Source: Paraburkholderia franconis (GTDB lineage: Bacteria; Pseudomonadota; Gammaproteobacteria; Burkholderiales; Burkholderiaceae). Taken from it: 64,000 bases of DNA. The notes below the pieces were generated by a model that saw nothing but the letters and a program-made list of their open reading frames with translations, did no database searches and had not been told where the DNA came from. This document shows positions 53,762-63,170 of the stretch, piece by piece. Location: the NCBI RefSeq assembly GCF_009362735.1, contig NZ_WHNP01000002.1, forward strand, positions 64,491-128,490, read 5' to 3'. A program made the position numbers and the translations under genes. The stretch's first letter is position 1. Every line of letters starts with the position of its first letter.

Positions 53762-55147
53762 TCAGTACGCGTTGGTATGAATGAAGCCCTTGACGATCGT
53801 GGCGCCGATGATTCGCATGTCGAGCCAGAAGGTCCAGTGCCCCAGGTAATACAGATCGTGCGCGACGCGCCGCTCCATCTTTTCGATGCGGTCGGTTTCG
53901 CCGCGAAAGCCGTTGATTTGAGCCCAACCTGTGATACCCGGCTTGATCCTGTAGCGATGGATATAGCCGGCCACGACCTTCTGATACAGATCGTCGTGTT
54001 CGAGTGCGTGGGGGCGTGGCCCGACCACGGACATGTCGCCGCGCAGCACGTTGAAGAACTGCGGCAGCTCGTCGAGACTCGTGCGGCGCAGGAATGCGCC
54101 GAGCCTGGTGATGCGCGGATCGTCGCGGGTCGCCTGGCTGACCTTGCCGGCTTCCTCTTTGTGCACACGCATCGAACGGAATTTGTAAATTGTGAAAACG
54201 CGACCATCGGCCCCCTTACGTTTCTGCCTGAAAAAAACGGGACCGGGCGACGTCAGCTTGACGGCAATCGCAATCGCGATCAAAAGCGGCGCGAGGCCGA
54301 TGATCGCGCAAGCGGCGAACACCCGGTCGAAAAGATCTTTCTTGAAAAGCGCGCGCGACGACAGCGGCGACGCGACGAGGTTGATCGCAGGCACGCCGAG
54401 CAGCTCGATCACGCTGCTCGTGTCGAACAGCGCAAGGCTGCGCACGTCCGGCATGAAGCGGATGTTCACGAGGTCGTTGCGAAACTCGGTGACGATGCGA
54501 AAGATCGTGCGCTCGTCGGTGAGCGACAGCGCGAGCCATAGCTCGTGCACGTCGTTGCTGCGCACATACTCGGCGAAAGCCTGCTGCGAGTCGAAGCAGG
54601 TCACGCGCGGATTCGTCAGCGGCGACTCTTCGGGATGCGTGTTCAGCACGGCCGTCGCGCGAAAGCCCGTGGCCGGCTGCGATTCGACGCGGCGCAGGAT
54701 CTGGTCGCAATGGCCACCGCTGCCGACGATCGCCACCTGATGCAGGTTCCAGCCAGCGCGGCGCGCGCGCGCGAGCACCGCGTGCGCGATCAGCCGCCAG
54801 GCGATCAGCAGGCCGCCCGCCATCGCCGTCCAGTACGCGAACCAGAGCCGCGAGACGATGTCGATACGGTGCAGCGAATACATCAGCGCAAGCGCGCAGC
54901 CCTGCACGACGAGCCACGCGAGCGCGACCTGTCCGGCGAGCGCGAGCTTCGAGCGGCCACGCCAGGACTCATAGACTCCGAACGCAGGGAACATCGCGAG
55001 CGCGAAGGCCCCCGAGAAAAGGACAAATGCGTCGTAGAACCCTCGCTGCGAGAATTCATCGAAGCGGATCTGCGATGCAACGGCGGCGCCGAGCAGAATC
55101 AGCGCCACGTCCGCAACCCGCGCAAAAAAGTCCTGTAAGTCCCGCAT
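53762..55147 (-). CDS. Undecaprenyl-phosphate glucose phosphotransferase (WcaJ-like)
   Basis: A 461-aa PNPT enzyme: about five N-terminal membrane helices, a CoA-binding-like soluble domain (VAIVGSGGHCDQILRRV, about 140-156), then the sugar transferase domain (KRKGADGRVFTIYKFRSMRV, RRTSLDELPQFFNVLRGDMS, VVGPRPHALEHDD, KPGITGWAQINGFRGETDR). It transfers a hexose-1-phosphate, probably glucose, to undecaprenyl phosphate to start the EPS unit. A GTG at 55156 is an alternative start. Confidence 0.93.
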   Translation of the reverse strand: MRDLQDFFARVADVALILLGAAVASQIRFDEFSQRGFYDAFVLFSGAFALAMFPAFGVYESWRGRSKLALAGQVALAWLVVQGCALALMYSLHRIDIVSRLWFAYWTAMAGGLLIAWRLIAHAVLARARRAGWNLHQVAIVGSGGHCDQILRRVESQPATGFRATAVLNTHPEESPLTNPRVTCFDSQQAFAEYVRSNDVHELWLALSLTDERTIFRIVTEFRNDLVNIRFMPDVRSLALFDTSSVIELLGVPAINLVASPLSSRALFKKDLFDRVFAACAIIGLAPLLIAIAIAVKLTSPGPVFFRQKRKGADGRVFTIYKFRSMRVHKEEAGKVSQATRDDPRITRLGAFLRRTSLDELPQFFNVLRGDMSVVGPRPHALEHDDLYQKVVAGYIHRYRIKPGITGWAQINGFRGETDRIEKMERRVAHDLYYLGHWTFWLDMRIIGATIVKGFIHTNAY

Positions 55148-55212
55148 ATCAGTCACCCTGCCATTCGTCGTTCGTTGCCTTTCGTCCGGGTGTTGCGCAT
55201 TTCGGCGCTGCG

Positions 55213-56817
55213 CTAACTCGCGGCGGGAGTCGGGCCATGCCCCGTGTCCTGACTCTCGCCCTGGTCATGCATGTGTCCTTCGCCATGCGACTGGCTCTGG
55301 CCTTGCGCCGGACCGCAGCGCCCGTACGTATCGTCGAAGCGCACGATGTCGTCTTCGCCCAGATACGAACCCGACTGCACCTCGATGATTTCGAGCGGCA
55401 CCTTGCCGGGGTTTTCGAGCCGATGCCGCACGCCGAGCGGGATATAGGTCGATTCGTTTTCCGTAAGCAGAAACTGGTCTTCGCCGCGCGTGACGAGCGC
55501 CGTGCCGCGCACGACGATCCAGTGCTCCGCGCGATGGTGATGCAGTTGCAGCGACAGCTTGGCCCCCGGCGTGACCACGATGCGCTTGACCTGGAAGCGG
55601 TCGCCGTGATCGATCGAATCGTAGAAGCCCCACGGACGGCGCACCTTGCGATGCGCGTCGGCCTCGGGCGCCTTCTGCGCCTTGATGCGCGCGACGAGCC
55701 CCTTCACGTCCTGCACGCGCGAGCGATCGGCGACGAGCACGGCGTCCGCTGTTTCGACGACCACGACATTCGTCGTGCCGACACACGCAACGAGCCGCCC
55801 TTCCGAATGCGCATAGCTCGTGACGGCGCCTTCGAACATCACGCGGCCGCGTCCCACGTTGCCCGCTTCGTCCTTCGGCTGCGCAGCCCACACGGCGTCC
55901 CACGAGCCGAGATCGGACCAGCCCGCGTCGAGCGGAACGACGACGCCCGTCGACGTCCAGCCAGCCGACACGTTCAGACGCTCCATCACCGCGTAGTCGA
56001 TCGAATCGGCGGGCGAACGTGTGAACGCGTCCGCGGCGGGACGGAAGGTCGTGCCTTCGAACTGCCCTTGCACAAACGACGCGCAACACGCGGCGTGCAT
56101 GTCGGGCTGAAGCGATTGCAGCGTCGCGAGCCACACGCTCGCACGCATCACGAAGATGCCGCTGTTCCACCAGTACGTGCCTGCTGCAACGTATTGCCTC
56201 GCGAGTTCGGCAGCGGGTTTCTCGACGAAGCCGTCGATTTCGCGCGCTTCGTCATCCAGCTTCCTGCCGACGCGGATATAGCCGAAGCCCGTTTCGGGCC
56301 CGCGCGGAGGCACGCCGAGCGTCGCGATCGCGCCGCGCTGCGCATGGCGCGCGGCAATCTCGATCGCGCGCTGCAACGCGGGCACATCGGCGATCGAATG
56401 GTCGGACGGCATCACGACGAGAATCGCGTCGTCGCCGTTCGCGCACGCAAGCGCGGCCGCGAGCGTGAGAGCGGGCGCCGTATCGCGCCGCGCCGGCTCG
56501 ACGACGAGCCGCGGCGTGCAGCCGTTGCACGTCAGCTGTTCGGCGATCACGAAGCGATGCTCTTCGCCGCACACGACGATGGGCGCGCTCGATACATCCC
56601 AGCCCGCAGGAAAGCCTTCCATCCGGTGAACGGTGTCCTGCAACAGCGATTCCGAACCGACCACGCCGATCAACTGCTTCGGAAAGTGTTCACGCGACAT
56701 CGGCCACAGTCGGGTGCCCGATCCGCCCGCCAGTATCACCGGCACGATGTGCGCGCAGTCCGGCAACGAATCTGCCGGCGCTGCTGCATTCGTCGGATTT
56801 TTCTGGTCGACTGTCAT
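55213..56817 (-). CDS. manC: Mannose-1-phosphate guanylyltransferase / mannose-6-phosphate isomerase
   Basis: A 534-aa bifunctional type: N-terminal nucleotidyltransferase (VPVILAGGSGTRLWPMSREH, residues 26-45; FVEKPAAEL near 197), and C-terminal cupin isomerase (RPWGFYDSIDHGDRFQVKRI, then SLQLHHHRAEHWIVVRGTAL). It makes GDP-mannose from mannose-6-phosphate. The last ~35 residues are a Gly/His/Gln-rich tail, unusual for the family. AAGGAG supports ATG 56817. Confidence 0.95.
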   Translation of the reverse strand: MTVDQKNPTNAAAPADSLPDCAHIVPVILAGGSGTRLWPMSREHFPKQLIGVVGSESLLQDTVHRMEGFPAGWDVSSAPIVVCGEEHRFVIAEQLTCNGCTPRLVVEPARRDTAPALTLAAALACANGDDAILVVMPSDHSIADVPALQRAIEIAARHAQRGAIATLGVPPRGPETGFGYIRVGRKLDDEAREIDGFVEKPAAELARQYVAAGTYWWNSGIFVMRASVWLATLQSLQPDMHAACCASFVQGQFEGTTFRPAADAFTRSPADSIDYAVMERLNVSAGWTSTGVVVPLDAGWSDLGSWDAVWAAQPKDEAGNVGRGRVMFEGAVTSYAHSEGRLVACVGTTNVVVVETADAVLVADRSRVQDVKGLVARIKAQKAPEADAHRKVRRPWGFYDSIDHGDRFQVKRIVVTPGAKLSLQLHHHRAEHWIVVRGTALVTRGEDQFLLTENESTYIPLGVRHRLENPGKVPLEIIEVQSGSYLGEDDIVRFDDTYGRCGPAQGQSQSHGEGHMHDQGESQDTGHGPTPAAS

Positions 56818-56893
56818 GTACGCACTCCTTAATGTCTGCCATTGATAGCCAGACATGACTCCCTGAAACGCGTTTTCAGATCGCGGCCGGCGT

Positions 56894-57895
56894 TCAGATG
56901 CCGGCTTCGCGCCGGGTCTTCATCCGGTATTCCGTCGGCGAAACTTTCATCCGCTTGCGGAAGATCTTCGCGAGGCGATCGCCGTTGCCCATTCCCGTGC
57001 GCCGCGCGATCTTGTCGACGGGCAGTTCGGAGTCGGTCAACAGGCTGCAGGTGATCGCGAGCCGTGCGTGCAGCAGGTAGTCGGACGGAGTGACACCCAC
57101 TTCCATCTTGAAGCGGCGCAGGAAATTGCGTTCGCTCATCGCAGCCACCTGGGCTGCGTCCGCGATCGAAATCGACCGCTGGCAGTTCTCCTGTAGCCAG
57201 CGCGCTGCCGCGCGCACCTTGTCCGCGGGGCTGCGGCCCGTGCTGTCGCCCAGCAGCGACATCAGGCTGTCGCCCGCATCGGGCATCAGTCGTTCGGCCA
57301 CGTTGCGCGCCACGTCGATGCCGAGATCGCGCTTGATCAGCATCAGCGCGCTCTTCATCGATTCGAGGCGATCGTTCGCTTCGCTGCCGTTTTGCTCGTC
57401 GCGCTCCTCGCGCACGTTGTAGCTGCCGAAATCACGTTGCTGTACGCCGTTGATGCACGCCGCTTCGAGCAGCGCGCGTCCTTCGCCGATCGGACGCACG
57501 GTGCTCGTGTTCGCATGAACGCGCCGCAGCCACGCAATGAGCCGTTCGTCGCGGGACGCGCTGCGCGCACCCTTGCCACCCGCCACGAACAGCGCATCGA
57601 ATCCCATGTAATGCCGCGCATCAAGTCCGTCCGTCCAGACGCGAATCGATGACGAGCACGTGATGTTGCCGCCCGATGCCGACAGGAAACTGACGTCGTA
57701 AGTCCAGCCGTGGCTGGCGGATGACGCCAGTTCGTTAGCTGCGTGAAAGACCTCGGCGACGATCCCCGCGCCAAGGAGGGAGCAACCGTCGAACAACAAA
57801 ATAGCAATGTGGCGAGTGGCGGTTGCGTAGTGCGCGCTGCGCTCAGGCGCTCGTACCCAACCTACCATTGGAGTTTCCAAACTTGCATACGCCAT
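56894..57895 (-). CDS. GATase1/AraC-family transcriptional regulator (EPS operon head)
   Basis: A 333-aa FtrA/CdhR-type regulator: N-terminal DJ-1/PfpI-like domain (about 27-175; HIAILLFDGCSLLGAGIVAE) and C-terminal AraC HTH (about 230-325; SIADAAQVAAMSERNFLRRF, then TPSDYLLHARLAITCSLLTD). It lies upstream of manC in the same direction, so it may be the first gene of the EPS operon and probably activates it or the divergent GH gene. The effector is unknown. A paralogue lies at 63171. Confidence 0.9.
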   Translation of the reverse strand: MAYASLETPMVGWVRAPERSAHYATATRHIAILLFDGCSLLGAGIVAEVFHAANELASSASHGWTYDVSFLSASGGNITCSSSIRVWTDGLDARHYMGFDALFVAGGKGARSASRDERLIAWLRRVHANTSTVRPIGEGRALLEAACINGVQQRDFGSYNVREERDEQNGSEANDRLESMKSALMLIKRDLGIDVARNVAERLMPDAGDSLMSLLGDSTGRSPADKVRAAARWLQENCQRSISIADAAQVAAMSERNFLRRFKMEVGVTPSDYLLHARLAITCSLLTDSELPVDKIARRTGMGNGDRLAKIFRKRMKVSPTEYRMKTRREAGI

Positions 57896-58756
57896 GACTC
57901 TTCCCCCTTGACCTTCCGGCGTGGAAAGAACTAGTTAAATCCAAGCGATGTGCAGTGCATCATACGCATTAAAAAAACAATCCCGGCGGACAGTGACTGA
58001 AACTGACGATGTATTGGCGTATTCGGTCCGATTGCTGATCGAAGCCTTTCAACCCGCATTTGACAGTCGCATATAGCCAAATTAATTCGGCTTACGTGCC
58101 GGCGAACGAATTCGCCATTTCATATCACAAATGGGGCGCTTCCGGCTCCGCCCCGCCAGGCTTGACACAAAGCATTACAATTTGTTGCAATTACTGGACC
58201 ATCCTGCGGGAGAACAGCAATTTTTTCAGGCTTGCTTTAGCACCTGTAATAGTTACTCAAAAACCGGCCATTCCTCCTCTGACTGGCATTTTGCTAATAT
58301 GAAATTAAAACCTTATTAATATGATGAAAAAACGGCCCGCAATGCTCAGATTAGGAATTATAAGAAGACGAGAACAAGCCCGAATAATTAATTCTTTTCG
58401 TCTTTAGATTCGCCCATAAATAAAACCATTAATGTTTCAGAAGCGAAACATTAAAGCCGGATAAAAGGCGCCGCAGCGCTGGCGAGAGGGGGTGAAGCGG
58501 CCGTTTTGGCGGCGCTTGCCGGTCCCATCGAACGCGCGGAGGCTTGTGGTGCAGCCGCCGAGCCTTATGCGACGCGGATAATCCGCATTAGGCGGATGCC
58601 GCCATTGGCAAGCGTCGCGACGACGCAACATTCGCATTCATCCGCCATTGAAGTTGCGCGCGAACACTAAAGAACGTCCAATTCCTGCTAAGTGCGCGGT
58701 GTAATCTTGGTCGCTCCAATGCGTACCCGGTCATCCATACCGTCACAGGGGGAAGA
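57896..58756. promoter_or_regulatory. AT-rich divergent control region of the EPS operon and GH gene
   Basis: 860 bp without a convincing gene between the AraC-like gene and the GH gene. Roughly 57950-58460 is far richer in A/T than the rest of the window and contains promoter-like patches (TTGACA at about 58162, TTGCTAATATGAAATT near 58290) and the inverted repeat at 58429-58454. It probably holds two promoters with regulator or H-NS-type silencer sites. These roles are inferred. Confidence 0.55.
58429..58454. promoter_or_regulatory. Perfect 10-bp inverted repeat
   Basis: TTAATGTTTC (58429-58438) and GAAACATTAA (58445-58454) with a 6-nt spacer, at the right edge of the AT-rich stretch. It could be an operator or a hairpin. 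Confidence 0.5.
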
Positions 58757-61039
58757 ATGACTGATGGCGACCAACCGCCCGGCAAAAGATACGTACTCCG
58801 GCTGAAGTACATCGCTGATGCGCTCGATGTGTCCCTCGTCATGCGTGCGTCGCTGCTTGCCGTGGCGGTCGCGATGGCGAGCAGTTGCGACAGGGCCTCC
58901 GCCGATAACGCACAAGATCCAGCCTGGACGAAATGCGCCGACGAGCACGGCACCTGCTCGTTCAGCGGCACGCGCGACGTCCGTTACGGCACGCAAGCGC
59001 GTAATACGGTCAAAACGCTGACGAACGGCACGTCGTGCGATAACGGCGTATTCGACGATCCAGCGCCCGGCGAAGAGAAGCAGTGCTGGATTTCAGCGGA
59101 CAACAGCGCGACGGGTGCGTCCGGCGCTACTGCGAAAGCCAGCACGACACCCACTGCGTCGCCTCGCGCGACGACCGGCAACAACGCCATGCAAGCGAGA
59201 GCGCAACCGTATTCGAACCACGCTCAGGCACTCCGCTGCAACGGCTCGCCGGATGTCGCGGCAGCGAATCCACAAGGCGGTCTCATCGAAGCGGACACGC
59301 CGGGTAGCGACGGCACACGTCTTTTTACGCTCGATCGTTCGTTCCGCGTCGCCATCACGACCCGCGCATCGCGCAACGACAGGCTCGCCTGGCAGATCCG
59401 CGATGCGTGGGGCACCGTCCAGGCAAGCGGCGCTTTCGAGGTCGCGCAAGGCGCGCGTCAGGTCACGCTGAATTGCACGTCGACGCTCGCGGGCTACTTC
59501 GCGTTGTCGGCCTCGCTCGAACAGGAGCATGGACAGTTGCCCGCGCGCGGCACGCGTCCCGAAGGCATCGCTACGTTCGGCGTGCTGCCCGATGTGTCGG
59601 CGAGCGTGCCGCCCGTGCATTTCGCGCGCGCGGACCTGCATCGCTTCGGCGGCCAGGGCACGGCGTTCGTCGCACCGGGACAGCACTGCTGCGATGGCGA
59701 CGGCTATCGTCCTCTGTATCCGCAGCTCGGCCTCACATGGGTCAACGACAACCGCAATTGGTATACGGAAGAGCCCGACCGCGCGAACACGTTCGATCCC
59801 GCCACCGCGCAACTCTCGCCGTGGTTTCGCAAAGGCGACCTGCTGCGGCTGATCCAGCTCGACGGCTTTCCCGGCTGGGCGAGTCCGACAGGCAAGCAGA
59901 CGCACAGCTATCTGCCGAAATCGACGGGCGCATTGCGCGAGTACATGCAGCGCGTCGGCACCGAATCGAGCCGCGTGCGAACCACGGTCTTTGCGGCGCA
60001 GTCGAGCAACTACTATCAGGTCACGTGGGAGCCCGACGCGGGAGGCGGCCTGCCGTGGAAAGACTCCGACGCAAATTTCGTCGAGCTATACAAGACGGTG
60101 TATGAAGGCATCCACGCGACCGATCCGAATGCCATCGTCATGGGGCCGACGTATGGCTCCGTGACGGGCAATATCGAATCGCTCAGGCGCCTCGCGCCGC
60201 TCGGCCTGCCGAAGTACCTCGACGGCATCGCGATTCACGGCTACTACGATCCGAACGGCCCCAGCCCGTCGCATCCGCCCGAGCGCCTGATGAACGCCAG
60301 CGATCCGCAGCAGGCTCAATACGCGCTGCCCACATCGATGCGCGCGCTACGCCGCTTGATGGCCGCGCAGTACAAGCCGGGCGCGAAGCTCTTCGCGACG
60401 GAAACGGGCATCAGCTATGACGTCGGCGAACAATACGGCCCGCACTATCCGACTGGCGACGTGCTGTACGCGCAAGGCGCCGTCGTCGCGCGCACGCATC
60501 TGATCCTGCTCGGCGAAGGCGCGGACATGACCTACATCTTCTATTCGAACGACACGCCCGATGCGACGCCGGGTTACGGCGTGTTCTTCGACCTCGATCA
60601 TCCGAAAGGCGATTTCGGTCCGGGCGCGATCAGCCCGAAGCCCGCGGCGCTCGCGGTCGCGGCGATGACGCGGCTGATCGACGGCACGGCCACGCTCGGT
60701 CCCGTCAAGCGCACGCCCGCCGGTGTCTATGCGTATGCGTTCCAGCGGCTGAATGGCGGCAAGATCGTCACGGCCGCGTGGACGCACGACAACGCGAAGT
60801 GGAACAAGTCGACGCACTTCGATCCGAAGGTAGGCATGTCGTGGCGCCTGCAAGTGGATGCGCCCGGCACTTCGGGCAAGGTGACGGTGTTCGACATGAT
60901 GGGCAATCCGTCGAGCGTGTCTTATCAGGACGGCTATGTGACGCTCGCGCTGACGGAGGCGCCTGTCTATGTGGTGTCGTCGAACGCGGCCGTGATGAAG
61001 GCGAACGTCACGACGCCGGCGGGCTATATCGCGCCCTGA
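58757..61039 (+). CDS. Secreted glycoside hydrolase, clan GH-A (GH39/GH5-like)
   Basis: A 760-aa protein with an N-terminal hydrophobic export segment (about 28-50), a small Cys-rich sugar-binding-like module (about 58-112; KCADEHGTCSFSGTRDVRYG, then CDNGVFDDPAPGEEKQCW), a Thr/Ala linker, a beta-domain (about 155-285) and a TIM barrel (about 290-700) with probable acid/base E425 (VTWEPD) and nucleophile E549 (FATETGISYD). It could cut the locus EPS as PslG does for Psl. ATG 58757 has AGGGGGAAG; ATG 58841 gives a shorter signal peptide. Confidence 0.8.
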   Translation: MTDGDQPPGKRYVLRLKYIADALDVSLVMRASLLAVAVAMASSCDRASADNAQDPAWTKCADEHGTCSFSGTRDVRYGTQARNTVKTLTNGTSCDNGVFDDPAPGEEKQCWISADNSATGASGATAKASTTPTASPRATTGNNAMQARAQPYSNHAQALRCNGSPDVAAANPQGGLIEADTPGSDGTRLFTLDRSFRVAITTRASRNDRLAWQIRDAWGTVQASGAFEVAQGARQVTLNCTSTLAGYFALSASLEQEHGQLPARGTRPEGIATFGVLPDVSASVPPVHFARADLHRFGGQGTAFVAPGQHCCDGDGYRPLYPQLGLTWVNDNRNWYTEEPDRANTFDPATAQLSPWFRKGDLLRLIQLDGFPGWASPTGKQTHSYLPKSTGALREYMQRVGTESSRVRTTVFAAQSSNYYQVTWEPDAGGGLPWKDSDANFVELYKTVYEGIHATDPNAIVMGPTYGSVTGNIESLRRLAPLGLPKYLDGIAIHGYYDPNGPSPSHPPERLMNASDPQQAQYALPTSMRALRRLMAAQYKPGAKLFATETGISYDVGEQYGPHYPTGDVLYAQGAVVARTHLILLGEGADMTYIFYSNDTPDATPGYGVFFDLDHPKGDFGPGAISPKPAALAVAAMTRLIDGTATLGPVKRTPAGVYAYAFQRLNGGKIVTAAWTHDNAKWNKSTHFDPKVGMSWRLQVDAPGTSGKVTVFDMMGNPSSVSYQDGYVTLALTEAPVYVVSSNAAVMKANVTTPAGYIAP

Positions 61040-61240
61040 TGAAGTGCGTAATGCGCACGTGACGCGTACGCTCCGCGCGCGCCACGCACGCGGATTTGTC
61101 CATACGTGACGGGATTTAGGCGTGAGACGACAGAACCGCCTTTCATTGCTGCGGATAGACTCGTGGCAATGCCGCATGCGAGGCGCCGACCGCGCGCTGC
61201 GCAGCGGGCGCGCGCGAAGGCACGACTAGGGAGCGGTCGG

Positions 61241-61381
61241 ATGAGTGGCTTCGCCTGGATCATGGTGGTGGTCATCGCAGTGCTGGCTTCCGGGCTGATT
61301 CTGTGCGCGGCCATCGTCAGTGTCATTGCCGTTCTGTTCGCCACGACGTCCCGGCTTTTCACCCGTGACTCCGATCAATAA
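61241..61381 (+). CDS. Small membrane protein (46 aa)
   Basis: MSGFAWIMVVVIAVLASGLI, one membrane helix, then a short polar tail TSRLFTRDSDQ. GGGAG lies about 8 bases upstream of the ATG. Between the GH gene and gmm. It is too short for homology by eye; a chance ORF is possible. Confidence 0.4.
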   Translation: MSGFAWIMVVVIAVLASGLILCAAIVSVIAVLFATTSRLFTRDSDQ

Positions 61382-61466
61382 ACCCGCAGGCCTGCGCACG
61401 CCGGCTTCGCGCTAACGCGTCGACCTCGCCGCGACTGCACCCACACGACATTGACGAGAGACAGAC

Positions 61467-61940
61467 ATGGCCACCACATGCGCCGATTTCCTCGAAGCAG
61501 ACGATTTCCTTCAGGTGGTACGGATGACACCCCTCGTGTCGATCGACCTGATCGTGTCCGACTACGCGGGACGCGTGCTCGTCGGACACAGACGCAATCG
61601 GCCCGCGCTCGGCACATGGTTCGTGCCCGGTGGGCGCATCTGCAAGAACGAGCGGCTCGACGCGGCCTTCACGCGCATCGTCGACGCGGAACTGGGCATC
61701 TCGGGCATGGAGCGCTCGGCCGCGCGCTTCGGCGGCCTGTTCGAGCATCTGTATAGCGACAACTTCGTGGGCGCGGACGAGATCACCACGCACTACGTCG
61801 TGATCGCGTATTTCCTGACGCTCGAGAGCACGGCATCTGTGGGCCGCTTCGATCAGCACAGCCGCTATATCTGGCTCACGCCCGAAGACCTGCTCGCGCA
61901 CGATGGCGTGCACGAAAACACGAAGGCGTATTTCCGCTAG
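61467..61940 (+). CDS. gmm: GDP-mannose mannosyl hydrolase (Nudix)
   Basis: A 157-aa Nudix-family enzyme of the GDPMH/WcaH type: FLQVVRMTPLVSIDLIVSDY, GHRRNRPALGTWFVPGGRIC, then the altered Nudix box (GGRICKNERLDAAFTRIVDA ELG) that lacks two of the usual Glu residues, as in GDP-mannose hydrolases. It cleaves GDP-mannose to GDP and mannose, adjusting the pool used by gmd/fcl. Confidence 0.92.
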   Translation: MATTCADFLEADDFLQVVRMTPLVSIDLIVSDYAGRVLVGHRRNRPALGTWFVPGGRICKNERLDAAFTRIVDAELGISGMERSAARFGGLFEHLYSDNFVGADEITTHYVVIAYFLTLESTASVGRFDQHSRYIWLTPEDLLAHDGVHENTKAYFR

Positions 61941-61984
61941 CGCCGCCGTCCGGCCGCCGTCGAAAGATGTCGCGGGCGCGAATG

Positions 61985-62013
61985 AAAAACGGCGCAGCGG
62001 AGTGCGCCGCTTT
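61985..62013. terminator. Bidirectional terminator between gmm and galU
   Basis: AAAAAC-GGCGCA-gcggag-TGCGCC-GCTTT, with CGGCGCA at 61990-61996 and TGCGCCG at 62003-62009, between convergent genes. Confidence 0.65.
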
Positions 62014-62068
62014 CATGGTCACGCGATTCCGGACACACGAACCCGGATGCGCAGAACCGCCGACGCGA

Positions 62069-62986
62069 TCAGACGCTGCTCGCCAGATCCGCCAGCACTT
62101 CCGGCGCGCCGCCCGCGACGTGCGCGCGGCCACGCAGATACGCTTCGAACTGTTCCTTGACTTCGGGATGGCGCAGGGCGAATTCGACCGTCGCCTTCAG
62201 GTAGCCGAGCTTGCTGCCGCAGTCGTAGCGCGTGCCGTGGTACTCGTACGCGAGCGCCTGCTCGCCGCCGAGCAGCGCCTGGATCGCGTCCGTCAGCTGG
62301 ATCTCGCCGCCGGCGCCCGGCTGCTGGCGGCGCAGGTGATCGAAGATCGACGGCATCAGCACGTAGCGTCCCACCACGCCGAGATTCGATGGCGCGTCTT
62401 CCGGCGCGGGCTTTTCGACGATGCCCGACATCTTGTAGAGCCGCTCGTCCCAGCGCTTGCCGCCGATCACGCCATACGAACGCGTTTCGTGTTTGCCGAT
62501 TTCCTCGACGCCGACGATCGAGCAGTGATAGCGGCTGAAGAGCTGCACCATTTGCGACAGCACGGGCGGCTCGCCGTCGAGCAGATCGTCGGCGAGCATC
62601 ACGGCGAACGGCTCGCCGCCGACCAGCTTTTCGGCGCACAGCACGGCATGGCCGAGCCCGAGCGGCTCCGGCTGGCGCACGTAGCAGCATTCGACGTGGC
62701 TCGGCTTGATGTTCTGCACCAGCTCCAGCAGCGCGACCTTGCCGCGCGCGAGCAGCTCGCATTCGACTTCGTACGACTTGTCGAAATGGTCCTCGATCGC
62801 GCGCTTGCTGCGCCCCGTGACGAAGATCATCTCGGTGATGCCCGCCGCGATCGCCTCCTCGACCGCGTATTGGATCAACGGCTTGTCGACGACGGGCAGC
62901 ATCTCTTTCGGGCTTGCTTTCGTCGCTGGAAGGAAGCGCGTGCCGAATCCGGCCACGGGAAATACGGCCTTGCGTAGGGTGAGCAT
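62069..62986 (-). CDS. galU: UTP-glucose-1-phosphate uridylyltransferase
   Basis: A 305-aa nucleotidyltransferase: [20 protein letters not shown] (about 9-28), [20 protein letters not shown], and [16 protein letters not shown]. It makes UDP-glucose for EPS and LPS. GAGGCG supports ATG 62986; the frame extends to 63127 with two other Met codons. Divergent from the AraC-like gene. Confidence 0.95.
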   Translation of the reverse strand: MLTLRKAVFPVAGFGTRFLPATKASPKEMLPVVDKPLIQYAVEEAIAAGITEMIFVTGRSKRAIEDHFDKSYEVECELLARGKVALLELVQNIKPSHVECCYVRQPEPLGLGHAVLCAEKLVGGEPFAVMLADDLLDGEPPVLSQMVQLFSRYHCSIVGVEEIGKHETRSYGVIGGKRWDERLYKMSGIVEKPAPEDAPSNLGVVGRYVLMPSIFDHLRRQQPGAGGEIQLTDAIQALLGGEQALAYEYHGTRYDCGSKLGYLKATVEFALRHPEVKEQFEAYLRGRAHVAGGAPEVLADLASSV

Positions 62987-63170
62987 GCTCGCCTCGTTGA
63001 GTGGATTGATCAGCATCGATACGCCAGCGTATTCCGCGAATATCGAGCCGATCTGCCAACTTCTCGTTTTTTTCCGACTCCGTGCGACAACGGGTAAAAA
63101 CGGCGGCCTATGATTGACGCAAAGCACACAGACCTTACTCTTTCGCCGTCCTCGGCACTGGAGACAGACG

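Noticed and set aside
55027-56832. 601-aa plus-strand frame
   Set aside because: Opposite manC; Arg/His-rich shadow.
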